Source: Lactarius indigo (taxonomy: Eukaryota; Basidiomycota; Agaricomycetes; Russulales; Russulaceae). Taken from it: a stretch of 64,000 nt of DNA. Positions 13,429 through 25,858 of the stretch are shown piece after piece. Within the stretch, counting starts at the first letter, position 1; each line of letters opens with the position of its first letter. Under the pieces are notes generated by a model, which was not told where the DNA came from, made no database searches, and worked only from the letters and a program-made list of their open reading frames with translations. Made by a program: the position numbers and the translations under genes. Location: positions 1-64,000 of the forward strand of contig JAFKAC010000080.1 in NCBI GenBank assembly GCA_025766275.1, in the 5' to 3' direction.

Positions 13429-13988
13429 GGGGTGAGCTCGGGGACACGCTCCTGCTGTCTAGTCGTTCTTTAGTACTATATCTACACTGTCTGTACACTA
13501 TCAATCATTCCGTATGTAAGTAGCTCCTGCCAGTGACTGTGTAACCCGAAGCGTGCGAGGCACAATCACAGACAGGACCGAGAGTGGCAAGGACACGTCA
13601 ATATTGGCAAAGAACGCGAACGTGATCTTGTTGACGCGTAAACCCTAACCCTCGAGTTTCGTCCATAGTCCTCGCCGCGTTATGTTACCCCACCTTTTTT
13701 CTCTAATAAAAAAATTCAGTATATAGGTGTGGCATAGAACTGAGGTTTTGCAGGCTTCGATCAGCGTTTTGTTTCACCATATATGAGCAACGGTGGTACG
13801 TTGAAGGTGACAAACACACGAAAACATGCTTGGCGCTTGGTAATGCGCGGTATAATTACACTTTGGCAGGTCGCGTCTCTTCCCTTGACTCTTCCCTTGA
13901 CCTTCACCTTGACTAGCTTGGCTATCCACTACTCAGACGTATTGGCCCATCATTCTGTGTCCCCTAGTTCCAACTACCTTTCACATTT
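13429..13988. promoter_or_regulatory. RNR1 upstream region with MCB-like site and telomere-like run
   Basis: Between the BTB stop and the RNR1 start. At 13,634-13,639 there is ACGCGT, the consensus of the fungal MluI cell-cycle box bound by MBF, and directly after it aaaccctaaccct, a short telomere-like run. MBF control of ribonucleotide reductase in S phase is established in yeasts; that it applies here is an inference from one 6-bp site about 350 bp before the ATG. Confidence 0.4.
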
Positions 13989-16900
13989 ATGGCTACTTTT
14001 GTATACAAACGAGGTGAGTCTTATTTTCGACATTACTGCTCCAACACGTGTTCTCATCGATGTTCCGCCTCGCGTAGATGGGTCTGTGATGCTCTCATGT
14101 CACTAATCGTTGGCTCACATTTGTGCGCTACTAGGCGTAAGGAACGCGTTCAGTTTGATAAGGTATGTCGATTACGCGACGCGTCGGTGCCCCTATTCAC
14201 AATGGGTAGATCACTGCCCGCATCAACAAACTTTGCTATGGCCTAGACACGAATTATGTGAACCCTATTGAGTACGTTGCTTAGTTTGATACTTCTATGT
14301 TGCTGATTCTCGGACAGGGTTGCTCAGAAAGTTGTCCAGGGCGTGTATCAAGGCGTCACTACCACCGAGCTTGATGTGCGAATACAGCCACCTCTTTCCA
14401 ATAGTATTCCATGTGCTGACCGACCGCATCCCGTAGAACCTCGCTGCCGAGACAGCCGCGTATTTGACGACCAAGCATCCCGATTATGCCATCCTCGCCG
14501 CCCGCATCGCTGTATCCAACCTTCACAAAGAAACGAAGAAAAACTTTTCTCATGTCGTCCGAGACTTGTATAACTATGGTTTGCCCTTCCTGGAACGCTT
14601 ACTTATAAACTCTGACGCGCCTTTGCATAGTAAACCCCAAAACTGGGCGACCTGCCAGCATGATCTCGAAAGAGACATATGAAGTCGTGGTCGCCAATGC
14701 TGAAGTCTTAGACTCTGCCATCATCTACGAACGCGACTTTCAGTACAACTTGTGAGCCGCCTCCCCTAAAATGGTAAATGGAATGAGTCATCTAACTGCA
14801 ACCCCAGCTTTGGCTTCAAAACGCTTGAGCGTTCCTACCTATTACGCATCAACGGACGCGTAGCTGAGCGTCCTCAGCATCTTATCATGCGCGTAGCAGT
14901 CGGCATCCACGGTTCCGACATCGAAAGGGTCCTTCAGACTTACAATTTGATGTCTGAGCGTTACTTCACGCACGCGTCACCAACCCTGTTCAGTGCTGGT
15001 ACACCGAACGCACAAATGTCGTCGTGCTTCCTGGTTGCAATGAAGGACGATTCCATTGAGGGCATCTATGACACCCTTAAGCAATGCGCAATGATTAGCA
15101 AATCAGCTGGCGGGATCGGTCTCCATATCCACAATATCCGTGCAACTGGGTTTGTCATATTTCTTTCCTTATCTCACGTGCTGACGAAAATTATCAGCGC
15201 CTACATTGCGGGCACCAATGGCTACTCAAATGGCATTGTGCCCATGCTTCGCGCGTTCGATGCCACCGCTCGCTATGTTGACCAGGGTGGAAATAAGCGC
15301 CCTGGCGCGTTCGCTATATACCTCGAACCATGGCACGCCGATATCTTTGAGTTCATCGACCTTCGCAAAAATCACGGCAAAGAGGAGGTTAGGGCTCGTG
15401 ACCTCTTCTATGCGCTTTGGATACCCAACCTCTTGTGAGCATACAACAATATCTATTTCCGTTCTTACTGACGTTCGCTACAGCATGAAGCGTGTCGAGG
15501 CTAACGGAGATTGGTCGCTCTTCTCACCGGATGAAGCACCCAATTTGCACGAGACCTACGGCGCCGAATTTGAGGAGCTGTATGAGCGCTATGAGAGTGA
15601 GGGCCGAGCTCGCAAGACCATTCCCGCCCAGAAACTTTGGTATGCAATTTTGGAGGCCCAGATCGAAACAGGTGGTCCCTTCATGTGTTACAAAGACCAC
15701 GCCAACGGTAAGCTTCGCGTCGAGTTCGATCGACAATAATTAACATTCTGCTCGCAGAAAAATCGAACCAAAAGAACCTGGGCACGATCAAGTCATCCAA
15801 TCTCTGTACGGAAATTATGGAATACTCTTCACCAGACGAGACCGCTGTATGCAACCTTGCCTCAATCGCACTACCTTCCTTCATCCGAGGCAATCGGTAT
15901 GACTTCCAAAAATTGCACGACGTCGCCAAAGTCGTCGCGTACAATCTGAATCGCGTCATCGATGCCAACTACTACCCCGTCCCGGAAGCGCGTCGCTCGA
16001 ACATGCGTCATCGTCCGATCGGCCTCGGTGTTCAGGGACTGGCCGACACGTTCATGGTCCTGCGCATGCCTTTTGATTCGCCCGAGGCGCGTTTGCTTAA
16101 CCAGCAGATCTTCGAGACTATCTACCACGCTGCAGTAGAGGCCAGCTGTGAGATGGCGCAAACGCAAGGCAAGTACGAAACATACGAGGGCAGTCCCGCG
16201 TCGCAAGGGCAGCTCCAGTACGATCTCTGGAATGTCACGCCCACCGAATTGTGGGACTGGGCCAGTCTTAAGGAGAAGGTTGCAAAACATGGGATGCGTA
16301 ACGCTCTCCTCGTTGCTCCCATGCCTACTGCGTCAACAAGCCAAATTCTGGGTTTCAACGAGTGTTTCGAACCCTACACGAGGTATGCTTCTTTCTCTAC
16401 GAGATTTGATTGAAATGGGGTTTCTCACCGCTTGTAGTAACATCTACACCCGGCGCGTCCTTGCTGGGGAGTTCCAGGTCGTGTGCCCTTGGCTTTTACG
16501 TGAGCTTGTCGACCTAGGGCTCTGGAACGACGACATGAAGAACAGGATCATCGCAAACAACGGGTCCGTTCAGGCTATCCCCGAGGTTCCCGCAGATGTC
16601 AAAGCCATCTACAAAACGGTCTGGGAGGTCTCGCAGAAGAAAGTTCTGGACCTTGCGGCGGACCGTGGCGCGTTCATCTGTCAAAGCCAAAGTCTCAACG
16701 TGCACCTGCAGGCGCCCACACTCGGCCAGCTCACGAGCATGCATTTCTACGGCTGGAAGCGCGGCCTCAAGACAGGCATGTACTACCTCCGCACGCGTCC
16801 AGCGGCACAGGCGATCCAGTTCACGGTCGACCACGCATTGCTTGCGCAAGTCAAGCAGCAGAAAGAACAGCAGGACCAAGAGGATCGGACGGCGGTTGCC

Positions 16901-17272
16901 AAGACAGCGACGGTCGTACATCCCGTTCCCACTTCCACGCCCACTCCGCCACCTGCGTACCCTTCGGCCTCACCCGAAGGTACGGCGAACGCCGGGTCGG
17001 TCGCTCCTGCGGTCCCTGGCGAGTCGGTCGTCTCCCCCTCTGCATCAGCGCCGTCGAGTGCTTCAACAGTGACATCCCCTGTGTACCCTCTCACCCCAGC
17101 TGACTCGCATGCTGATGCATTGGCTGGGCTTGACGAAGCGCAGCGGCGTGCTGCTGAGAAGGATCCTGAGTTTGCGGCTGCGCTGCTACGCAAGAAGGCG
17201 CGGGAGCTGGAGGAGGCGAAGTTGGCGTGTTCGCTTGAGAACAAGGAAGCATGCGTCATGTGCTCCGGCTGA
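13989..17272 (+). CDS. RNR1: Ribonucleoside-diphosphate reductase large subunit
   Basis: Class Ia R1 subunit: reduces ribonucleoside diphosphates to deoxy forms for DNA synthesis, in a cytosolic complex with R2. The N-terminal ATP-cone ([48 protein letters not shown]) is spread over many small exons, including a predicted 4-nt exon at 14078-14081. The barrel follows: [20 protein letters not shown] with the reducible Cys, [58 protein letters not shown] with the active-site Asn-Cys-Glu, [18 protein letters not shown], and [13 protein letters not shown] with the electron-transfer tyrosines. A low-complexity Ala/Pro/Ser linker precedes the C-terminal redox pair in ACVMCSG. Everything required is present; the gene looks functional. 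One R1 gene is usual. Confidence 0.95.
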
Positions 17273-17920
17273 GCACCGCGTTGTGCGTTTCCTGGTCCGC
17301 AATTGTATCTGTACAGGCCTCATGTCTTTCTTTGTACTGTATCTTGGCTAGATGTTCTCACGGATTCCCTCGTGCCGTTGCACTGTCATACGTTGTATAT
17401 GTTGTGTTATCCAAAATAGCATTGTTCGTCACTCGCTGGTGTCTGCCATTCGACGGATCTGATTTCGGCTACTGTCCGGACCTTCAGTCTACGTCAAGTC
17501 ACCGTCTCAAGAGTCAATCCATATTGTGAGTCATGCCAGTAGACACAAAAGGGGATCCAACAGTGCCAAGAGCACGCAACAGTCAACACTACAATCTCCA
17601 TGTGCTGCTGACCGCTTGAGAGTACTAGTGGTGTCAGGTGGATGTAAATGGTCACTATATGCATACGATAGAGTTGTATCACCTTGGGGGTCTCTTGGAG
17701 TGAAACTGCGTGACTAAGTTCGCATTGGGTGAAGTCGGTCGTGCTTCCTAGGAGCCAGGGAAAAAAATAAGAAGAAATACCATTGAATAGGATATTCATT
17801 CTTCTATTAGTATGTACAATATAAGTAGCTACTGATGTGTTGTTGAAGCTACAGGAATAAGTCGATTTTTGCATAGGTACTACCAGACTAGTACGCAGAA
17901 TAGCCAGTCGTCCGAATAAG
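17273..17920. other. Intergenic; convergent 3' ends
   Basis: Lies between the RNR1 stop and the protease copy B stop, so the two genes converge. From about 17,515 it is homologous to 3,135 onward. About 250 bp (about 17,640-17,880) have no counterpart in copy 1 and look like an insertion. No repeat termini were recognised in it. Confidence 0.5.
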
Positions 17921-20830
17921 TTAATTGGTCTCCGCATTTGTGAAAGGGGTGGTCGCCAGTCCAACCCGCGAGTTGCTCACATCGTACACGCTGTAGAAGC
18001 GCTGCAGGAACGTAAACCCGTCTGTTCAGACGAAGTAAGCGACACCTGATCCTTGCGAAGCGCACGGCAATAGAACGAACACAGTACTGATAAAGTCGAG
18101 CCCTTGACCCGATGGGTACCAAGGTCGCTCACGATGAGATATATTTGATCCGATTTACCGCCGATTGCGGTGTTCAGCGCGCGGGGCCAGATTTGTGCAT
18201 TCGGCGTCAACTCGTACTTCACATCACCGATATGGAAGAAGAGCGACTGCAGGTTATCGAATTGGGAGGCTGTGAGTGTGAGAAGGACTGGTCGCTCTAG
18301 AAGGTGAAGCAAAGAAAAAATGAGGGGACAGAAATTTGGGGTCGAAAGTCCGAAGTGCGGATACGTGAAGGAACGACATACGGGTCATGGGATTGCTCCG
18401 GTGGCCCTCTGGTACTCCTGGAACGCGTCTATCGATGTTTGAAGTCAGCACATATCCGTCACTCAACGAAGCACGAAGGGTAGAAGCCGAACCGGTGGCG
18501 ATGAGAACGAGCGTGGTGCCCGTGTCGACGATACCAGCGGTGGACTTCAAGATCGATTGTCCACTAGAACCGTACGTGATAGCTTGGTCAATTCCCCAGT
18601 ATTCGCTCGCTGGAGAGGTGCTCGTGATGGGTACATAATTCACGTCACCAGTGATCCTTTACCACCCTATCAATTCCACACATTGTAAGAGTAAACATAG
18701 AACACACTTGGATGAATCAACACCGCCAAATGTGAGCTCTCCGTTGGAGACCGGATCTGAGGACGTGGATGGTTGGAAGAAAATACCGATGGACTCGGTG
18801 GAAATAGTGCCCTGATTGAAGAGATTGTCTGTGATAGTCGGTACAGGTGTGTTGTCGTCTTTAACCGTGCCTTTAGTGAGGTCAACTGGGCCGATACTGC
18901 GGAGCGTGAAAAAGTCAGTAGGATGATAGAGCACTGTAGTAGCAAGAATTAGCGACAGTACCCGAGGACACCATCCACATCCTTAAAGCCCTTAGTAGTA
19001 GATGCAACACCGATCCTCTGGGAGTTGATTACAAGTGAGGGAGATAGCGTCACCTGATCCATGTCTAGAGGGACAATTAGACCGTGTGGCGCGGGATTGG
19101 TACTGAGCGCCGAAAGAGGAACGATACGCACACTCTGTTCCAGAGAAAGACCTAGATCCATGGTCAACGACCTTCAAGTTGATGGTGAAACCAGTGTGAA
19201 TAACCGTCTATGCGCTAACGGATTGTACGTACAACTCGCTTCCCGGTATTTTTGCTGGTGTCGGTCCGGACATATGGCTTGTCAGCACCAACCCAGGTGT
19301 TGGAGCTGCCGGTATCGATGAGAAGAGTATAGTTAGTGGCCGGGCTACCAACTCCAACCGAGGCAGTATAAGTCAAAGCTGGAACACTTATATCAACACC
19401 ATGACGCCAGAAGGTGATGATAAAAACGAACTAGTATCGGTGATGTCGATGGTTTCGCCAGTTTCGCCTCGAGATAGAGGTTTGACAACTTGGCGGCCGC
19501 GTTGGTGATAGGTAGCGCGACTCCTGAGCCCTGTCAACTGGTGGGCATGTGGGCCATGCGGCTGGACACGAGCAAGAAGCTTCTGTGCTCGTGCCCTGTC
19601 GTGAGCAATGATGGCACGCGCGCCGTCAGAAACCTTGACGTTAGAAGTAAAGCGAAGGGCGTCAATGGATCCAAAATAAACAAAGAATAAACAAATAAAG
19701 AGAAGAGGGCGATGAGTAGCAAAAGACATCTTGTTTAGATAGATACAGTGGAGAGAAGTGTTGGTTATGGGAGGTTCTCGGGGAGCTCGGAACACGCTCG
19801 AGACGAACTAGATGAACGAGGGGATGTCTCAGGAATCGCGCGTGTACGAGCGATGTCTGAGGTAGACGGTAAGCGTGGGCGAGGTATTTAACTACGGAAC
19901 CAAAATGAAATGTAATAAGGGGTGCCACTAGTTGACGTATGAATGCTCGATATTAGGCTGGAACTAGAGTAGTCGGGTGCGGACCTGAATTAAGCGTCGC
20001 GCAAATGCGCTGGATCCCGACAAGGAGGGAACGTTCAGAGCTATGCGGCGGTAAGTGTAACGTCCAGAAGGTATGAGGAAGACTGTAGAACCAGAGTCAC
20101 CACTCTCCGGTGAGGCAAAGGATGCCCATATTGAATATGAACAGGCCTTTCACAACGGACCCATGGCCACGCTGTAGATCGACTCCCAGCTCCAAGTATG
20201 ATGGCAGACCTGACAGCTTCCCAGTCCCCAGAAAAGATAGCACTCCCACTATCGACTTCTAATTTCGCGGTATTTAGACCCCCGAACCTGAAGGGTAAAA
20301 AAGGTGAGTTCATAGACAAAGAGTAGCATCACACCCTCATTGCTGCGGTGTTACGAGTGACTATGCGGCCTTCCGTTGCCGCGTCGCTCAGCCAAGACAG
20401 GTCAGAAGAAACATAGGAAAGACTAGAGCCTCTTGGATGCCTCATCATGATAGAGGTTGCTGTATCATAGAGGTTCTAGCATGCCCACGCGTTCTGTCAT
20501 CATTTCCCTAAAGGTCCTCTCAGGCTTCTATTTCCTCAAACCATACGCAATGAAGATATTAATAGAGTCGTCGCCAGCCAGGCCACAAGGTCAAAATGAT
20601 GAGCCGACATCCGACACCCGAATCGTGGTATAGAACAACTCCGGATACCGCTTTTAATCCATTCAACATAGTGAGCCATGTACAGTAATAACACCAGCAA
20701 TGAGACCCAGGATTTCGGGAAATCGCAAAATGGAGACATGGGACAGACTCGATAATAACGAAGTTCATGATTCGTCCTAGCACAGTAGACTCGGCGAATG
20801 GAAGGTGTTGGGAATCAGCCCGGATACAGT
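17515..20830. repeat. Segmental duplication, protease block, copy 2
   Basis: Direct-orientation counterpart of 3,135-5,790. It includes the protease gene, its 3' flank and about 1 kb upstream (the last recognisable shared block is gggacaga-ctcgataa near 20,750). Divergence is roughly uniform, at the level of a few percent to about 15 percent by eye. Confidence 0.85.
17921..19729 (-). CDS. Pepsin-like (A1) aspartic protease, copy B
   Basis: Secreted acid endoprotease family. Start ATG at 19729-19727 is followed by a clear signal peptide (LLFICLFFVYFGSIDAL), a propeptide, then TLTYTASVGVG and the first catalytic loop LLIDTGSSNTWVG, the second loop AGIVDTGTTLVLIAT (about 18,520), and C-terminal YSVYDVSNSRVGLATTAF, stop at 17921-17923. 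About seven short introns, same layout as copy A. In the flap, the conserved YGSGSFSGTE of copy A reads HGSRSFSGTE here (about 19,150-19,165): the flap tyrosine, which closes over substrate in pepsins, is replaced by histidine. The frame is otherwise continuous if the introns are as in copy A. It is either a working enzyme with an altered flap or an early pseudogene. Confidence 0.75.
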
Positions 20831-21171
20831 CCGGCAAACCGAGGCTACAGTAATAGACCGACATATTACGTAGATAATCGTCATATTGCCGTCGTTAAGC
20901 GGTTACTGTAATCATCCCTCGCTACGATTATGCTGGCACCAATCCGCTTGGTTATACGCATTTTATTAAATGCTGCTCCGGTACTGAGGTTGTCAGTAAG
21001 AGATGTTGTAGTGCCCACCGAGCGCAATGAACCTTGCCCCGTTTTCCCATCGTTTGTCAAGCCTGTGATTTTAGGCTCAACTCTGAACCGTCACGGAGCA
21101 AAAGACGGCGCTAATGCCCGCGTTGCCTCGCTGCCATCCCCCTGAACGTTGACCGTTGACCATCCAAAGCC
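19730..21171. other. Intergenic, partly duplicated sequence
   Basis: 19,730-20,830 is upstream sequence of protease copy B and matches the region upstream of copy A. From about 20,925 the sequence matches that upstream of the second GST gene (about 28,195-28,399), so two different duplications abut within about 100 bp here. No gene is visible. Confidence 0.55.
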
Positions 21172-22106
21172 ATGTCCAGAGGCATAAGCTACATCCTATA
21201 CGACCTTCCGGGAAACGCGACCAAGTACCAAGCGTGGTCACCTAACGTATGGAAAACCAGGTGTGTGTAAAATCTTTTGAGCATTCCACTCCGAGTGGGG
21301 ATGTACGTACGCCTGCAGGATTGTCCTCAACTACAAAAACATACCGCACAAGACGGAATGGGTCGAATTCCCTGACATCACAGCGCTCGCCAAGCGGATC
21401 GGCGCACCACACACCGTCCTACGCGGCGGCGGACAACCCCACTACACCGTGCCCATCCTTCGTGACCCAGCGACCCAGCGGAACCTCGCCGGATCGCTGC
21501 AGATCGCGCTCAACCTAGAGCGCATGTACCCGGACGCGCCGACGCTCTTCCCGCGCGGAACTGAGGACGCAATCATAGCCTTCGACGCCCAGTTCACGCG
21601 CAGCGTCGGCGGGACGCTCGCCCCGCTGCTCATGCTGCGCATCTGGGCCCAGCTGAACGAGGGGAGCAAGCCATACTTCCGCACCACCCGCGAGCGCATG
21701 TTCAAGCAGCCGCTCGAGGCGATCACCCCGCCCGGCGCACCCACCGCCGCGCGCTGGGCCGCGCTGCGCGAGGCACTCGAGCCGTTCGCGAAGGACGCGG
21801 ATGCACGGGGGCAGTCGGACACGTTCCTGCTAGGCGAGCGCGAGACGTATGCGGACGTCGTCGCGGTGGGTTGGTTAGCCTGGGGACGCCGGATCTGGGG
21901 CGCGGACACGCAAGAGTGGGCGGAGCTGGAGACGTGGCACGGGGGACGGTGGGGGCGGCTCACGCGTGCATTCAAGAGATGGGAATATGTGGATACCCCG
22001 TCTGCGCCTGATATCGCTAAGTGTGTATTGTTTTCTCCTTTTTTTCTGTTTTCGGCACGCTGCTGAACAGACCTTTTTGGTCCTTTTCACACTATCTAGA
22101 CTTTGA
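21172..22106 (+). CDS. Glutathione S-transferase-like protein, copy 1
   Basis: Exons 21172-21260, 21319 to about 22,019 and 22100-22106; the last codes only two residues and the stop. The N-terminus has a thioredoxin-fold GST_N pattern (YILYDLPGNATKYQAWSPNV, then RIVLNYKNIPHKTEWVEFPD and HYTVPILRDP with the cis-proline VP). The rest is an all-helical GST_C domain (FLLGERETYADVVAVGWLAW, AFKRWEYVDTPSAPD). Length about 260 aa. Basidiomycetes have many such glutathione transferases for detoxification and lignin-fragment metabolism; substrate unknown. Directly upstream of GPI2. Intact. Confidence 0.88.
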
Positions 22107-22271
22107 AGGTCTTGTAAAACATGCTTTTAAGTCAGAGAAATTGCAATGAGGTTGTTGGTTATTGGAACCGCAGATTCTAGTCTGTATAAACAGAGTATTG
22201 TAGTAGAGTACAAGACTGAGTGCGATTTCAAATTTCCGCCGCCATGCGTGTGGCGTTGGCTTTCCCGTCTT

Positions 22272-23436
22272 ATGACCTCCGTCGTCGTCGACGCACCACC
22301 CGAATGGGAGCGTGTCCTATGGAGAACACAACCATTTCCTGACAACTACGTCCCACCCTCATTCCTTTCCGCACTCTCCAAGAACCGTAAACGTCTTTTC
22401 CATAGCACTCTCTAAATGACTGACACCATGTGTAGCCAATGTACTCCCGTATAGGTATTGGCCACTTGTGCTGGGCGCATGTACCATCTCCCAGCACCTT
22501 TCCGTCATCTTCGTCTTTCTCGCCGTCTTCACCCGGCTACTCGACCACACGCTCGACCCGCGTCTACTGGTCGCGCTTTCCAGCGTGGGCTTCTTGGGGG
22601 GTTGTCTCGTCTGGGAGCTGATGGGGCACTTCGAGAGCGATGCACCCTCTTCCGAACGTCGTGCGTGCCTTTTTCCTCCCCGATCAAATTCAATCCCGCG
22701 AACTAATCGTGCGCCCCATCAGTTGTACGCACGGTCAAGGCGTCCCTGCTCGTCTTCCTCGCGCTCATAGCCCTCGCGCCCATCCTCCGTACTCTCACGG
22801 CCCCCACGTCGGCCGACTCGATCTGGGCGCTCGCGACGGCCCTCTTCCTGGTTCATGCCACGCTTGCCGACTACACTTACAGCGCCTCCCCGATCCAGCG
22901 CGAGCGGTGCGCATTCCTTTCTCTCCCTTTGGAGTTGGCGTTTAATATGGGGAGGAAAGGTTGACGTCGGTGCTGTCCATCAACGCTGCGATTTCGGCCA
23001 CCGTTGTCCTTGCCTCGCGGCTGCACGACGACCTCGCCGCGTTCGCGTTGATGCTGTTCTCCGTCGAAGCGTTTGCGTTGTTCCCCGTCCTTCGGCGTCG
23101 ATTGCAGGTGCGTCCCATTCCATATGCTGCGGCAGGTATTGTATTGGGACTCATGACTAGCAGTCCACGCCGGCTCCAGTCCAGGCGCTTGTTACCGGGA
23201 TGCTTGGTTTGGCTACACTAGCAGCACCATTACCTGGGCTTTGTGCGGCCGTGCTGATGAGCGTTACATTTGGGGCACCCGCTGTTCTGATGTGGGCACA
23301 ACAGTACAAACAGTATGATTCCTTTTGTTTTCCTTTATGAATCTGGGCATCACTGATATCGTTTCTAAGCGAGATCCGTGGTCCTTGGGACGCTGCGACA
23401 CCGCGTGGATTCGAAGGAGAAAACGGGGCCACATGA
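22272..23436 (+). CDS. GPI2: GPI-GlcNAc transferase subunit GPI2/PIG-C
   Basis: Subunit of the ER complex that transfers GlcNAc to phosphatidylinositol, the first step of GPI-anchor synthesis. Start at 22272; exon 1 ends at 22386 and exon 2 starts at 22436. The N-terminal signature WERVLWRTQPFPDNYVPPSF is typical of PIG-C, followed by QHLSVIFVFLAVF and further hydrophobic segments (LVALSSVGFLGGCLVWE, ASLLVFLALIALAPIL, ATALFLVHATLADYTY, LSINAAISATVVLASRLHDD, FALMLFSVEAFALFPVLRR) over about five exons. The C-terminus EIRGPWDAATPRGFEGENGA, stop at 23434-23436, fits the family ending. It lies between GST and MFS in one duplicate only. Confidence 0.87.
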
Positions 23437-23573
23437 GCTCACTAGTAGATCTAAGTACCTAAAGTGGCGTGTGCGATTTCGTCATTTTTGTTCAGAAGAC
23501 GACTCGGTGGATACAAAAACCCGAAACTGTGACCTAAAAATGTCTGTCTTCCTTCGCTTCGTTTCTCCCAGAA

Positions 23574-25858
23574 ATGGCCGACGACCGTGCAAGCCACTCG
23601 GAAGAGCACAAGGACGACGGTGTTATTTCAGAATCAACTATTCTGGCAGACACAAAGAACGCCTTTGAACATGACTCGCTCGATCTGCTTTATGCCACAG
23701 AGGCAGAGATCCTCAATGACGCTCTCCAAGAGATTGGCATGGGAAAATATCAGGTGCATCTCAACCCAAGCTACGACGTCTCTTTGCCCCGTGCTTAGCC
23801 AATCTCATCCTTCGAGCTTCAAGCGGTATCTTTTCGTCTTTTTTTGAACCATGTTTGTTTGAGAAAGTATCAGAAATACAAGACCGGTCTTCGCGTCGCG
23901 AAATTTCAGTATACTGTAGGTAAACTAGAGCTGAACTCACGTGCTGTCGTTATCGGAAGCTAGAAGCCACCTCTCGGAGGAAAGCAAAGTAAATACTCGG
24001 ATCAGATGAGTAGTCGGAACCATTCCAAAAATCTTTTCGTCGTCGCTGGCTTTGGTCGGCTCTTGTGCATACCGCTCGTCTTCTAACATTACAGTAAAGC
24101 CTTTTGGTGATACTTGAACTTGATAATCTTTGGCCTGTAAATCGTACCTTTTTTTTTTTTCCCATCTGGTCGTAAGAATTGTCTTTGCAGATCGCAACTT
24201 ACTCATTCTCACGTCTGTTACCAGCGAATTTGTTTTCAAAGGGCCCTTTCTCAAGCTCAGGTAAAACATAGGATTGCCTGTGGGTGCCGTGTTCTGGGGC
24301 CGCGTTGGATCCGACATATGCGGACGCAAGTACGGTTTTTTTTTTTTTGAAAACGAGCGCATATTTCGCCGTTATGTTCCCTTGCGGCTCTGTGGAGTAC
24401 CGGCACGGACCGTAATCTTCCCGTAGACTCTGCTGTCTTGGGTTTTCCACTCGCATCGTTGATACGAACTAGATTAATGGGGGGCTCTTTCCCAGAATTC
24501 ATCCTTTCATCACATCAACATCTATTGACCGTCCTGTCTATTTGGTGGGCTCTGGGGCAACTTCTTGATGGTCGCACTGGTCTCTTCCTCCTTTCTTTTC
24601 CTCTTCCTCAGTTGAGACTAGGTTGCGTCGCCAAAATTGTCAATTTCTTCTCTCCGGACACTCTTCCCCCTTCTCCATGTCCACGCTCCAAGAACCAGGG
24701 CTAGCGGTACTTCCTTTACGCGATGAGTGGCCTCTTGCTCTTGCTCTCCCGCTTCGTGCTCCGCTTCTTTGTATTTCATTTCTATGAAAGCCCCAAATAC
24801 CTCATGGGTCATTGGCGCGAAGCGGAGGGGGTTGAGGTTGTGCACAAGGTCGCACGTTATAATGAGAAATCTAGCAGCCTCAGGCTGGACATGCTACGCG
24901 ACAAGGAGTGATTTTTCCTGTCTTCTGGGAATGGGGACCCTGAGAAGACCCCATGATAGACGCGTCCACACTAGGCGCAGCACGCGGGACACTAACATCA
25001 TTTGACCAGACGCGAAAGCTGGCATGGTCGACGAATCTATTGGTTGTTGTCTGGGGTGCGCTCTGCTTCTTTTTCTTTCGTGTTCTCGAACTTCCCTCAG
25101 CTCTCATTGGTCTGGCGTCCCCATTGTGAGGGCTCTATTCTCTCTATTAAACGGGCTCTTCTGACTCGTACCCACGCCCTACTATATACAGCAGCTTTGT
25201 GGACGGACTTCGGAGACGGCTTGACGTATATTACTCATCGTAACGTAGGCTCCCAGTTCTTGGTTGTGACACCCTACTTACCTGAACATTTCTATGCCAT
25301 ACTAGCAAGTCATTCTGAGAGTCATTGGCGTATCCGGCGCATTGCTCGCTGTTTGGACAGTCCAGCTCCCACTTCTCGGTAGACGGGGCTCGCTCGCAAT
25401 CTACAAGTTCGTGAACCCGTGACGCGACTTCCTGATGCAGCTCTAATGGTCATTGTACAATCCTGACTGGTGTATTCCTTTTCGCTTCAACGACAGCACG
25501 CTCTTCTGCAGCACTGCTCGGTTGGAACTGCGGTTACAACTTCATGAGCTATATCATGTATGGCGTCCTGTACGCGCTCTCGCCAAAGCTGTTTCCCACC
25601 AAAGATCGCGGGACGGGTAACGCGCCTGTGGCGGCAGCTAACCGTGTGTTCGGGATCATGGCGCCTATCATCATACTTTATGCAAACCTCACGACATCTG
25701 TGTCGGTCTACATCTCAGGCGCCCTGTTCATCGTGGTAGGTTTCATCCCGGTGTTGTTACCACTCGAGCGGCGTGGCAAGGCGTCGCTCGCTGTAGACAG
25801 GGAAGAACGCTGCGGCGCAGTACGTGAATCGCACATAGGAGTTCTCCAGATTGCCTGA
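23574..25858 (+). pseudogene. MFS transporter, copy 1, broken
   Basis: Major-facilitator protein homologous to the intact copy at 29,853-32,082. Recognisable parts: MADDRASHSEEHKDDG start, DALQEIGMGKYQ, FYESPKYLMGHWREAE, VLYALSPKLFPTKDRGTGN and YISGALFIVVGFIPVLLPLE. Lesions against copy 2: TGA at 24909-24911 after LDMLRDKE; about 7 bp lost near 24,950; about 24 bp lost near 25,000, leaving a TGA; 2 bp lost near 25,403; altered splice context and a T-run at 24,150 and 24,340; extra bases before the original stop so the last frame runs on to 25,858. It cannot give a full transporter. Confidence 0.8.

Noticed and set aside
13640..13652. Interstitial telomere array
   Set aside because: Only about two repeat units are present; too short to call a telomere remnant.
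23937..24502. Minus-strand frames across the MFS copy 1 region
   Set aside because: The plus strand carries aligned MFS sequence; the minus frames have no counterpart in copy 2 and no motifs.
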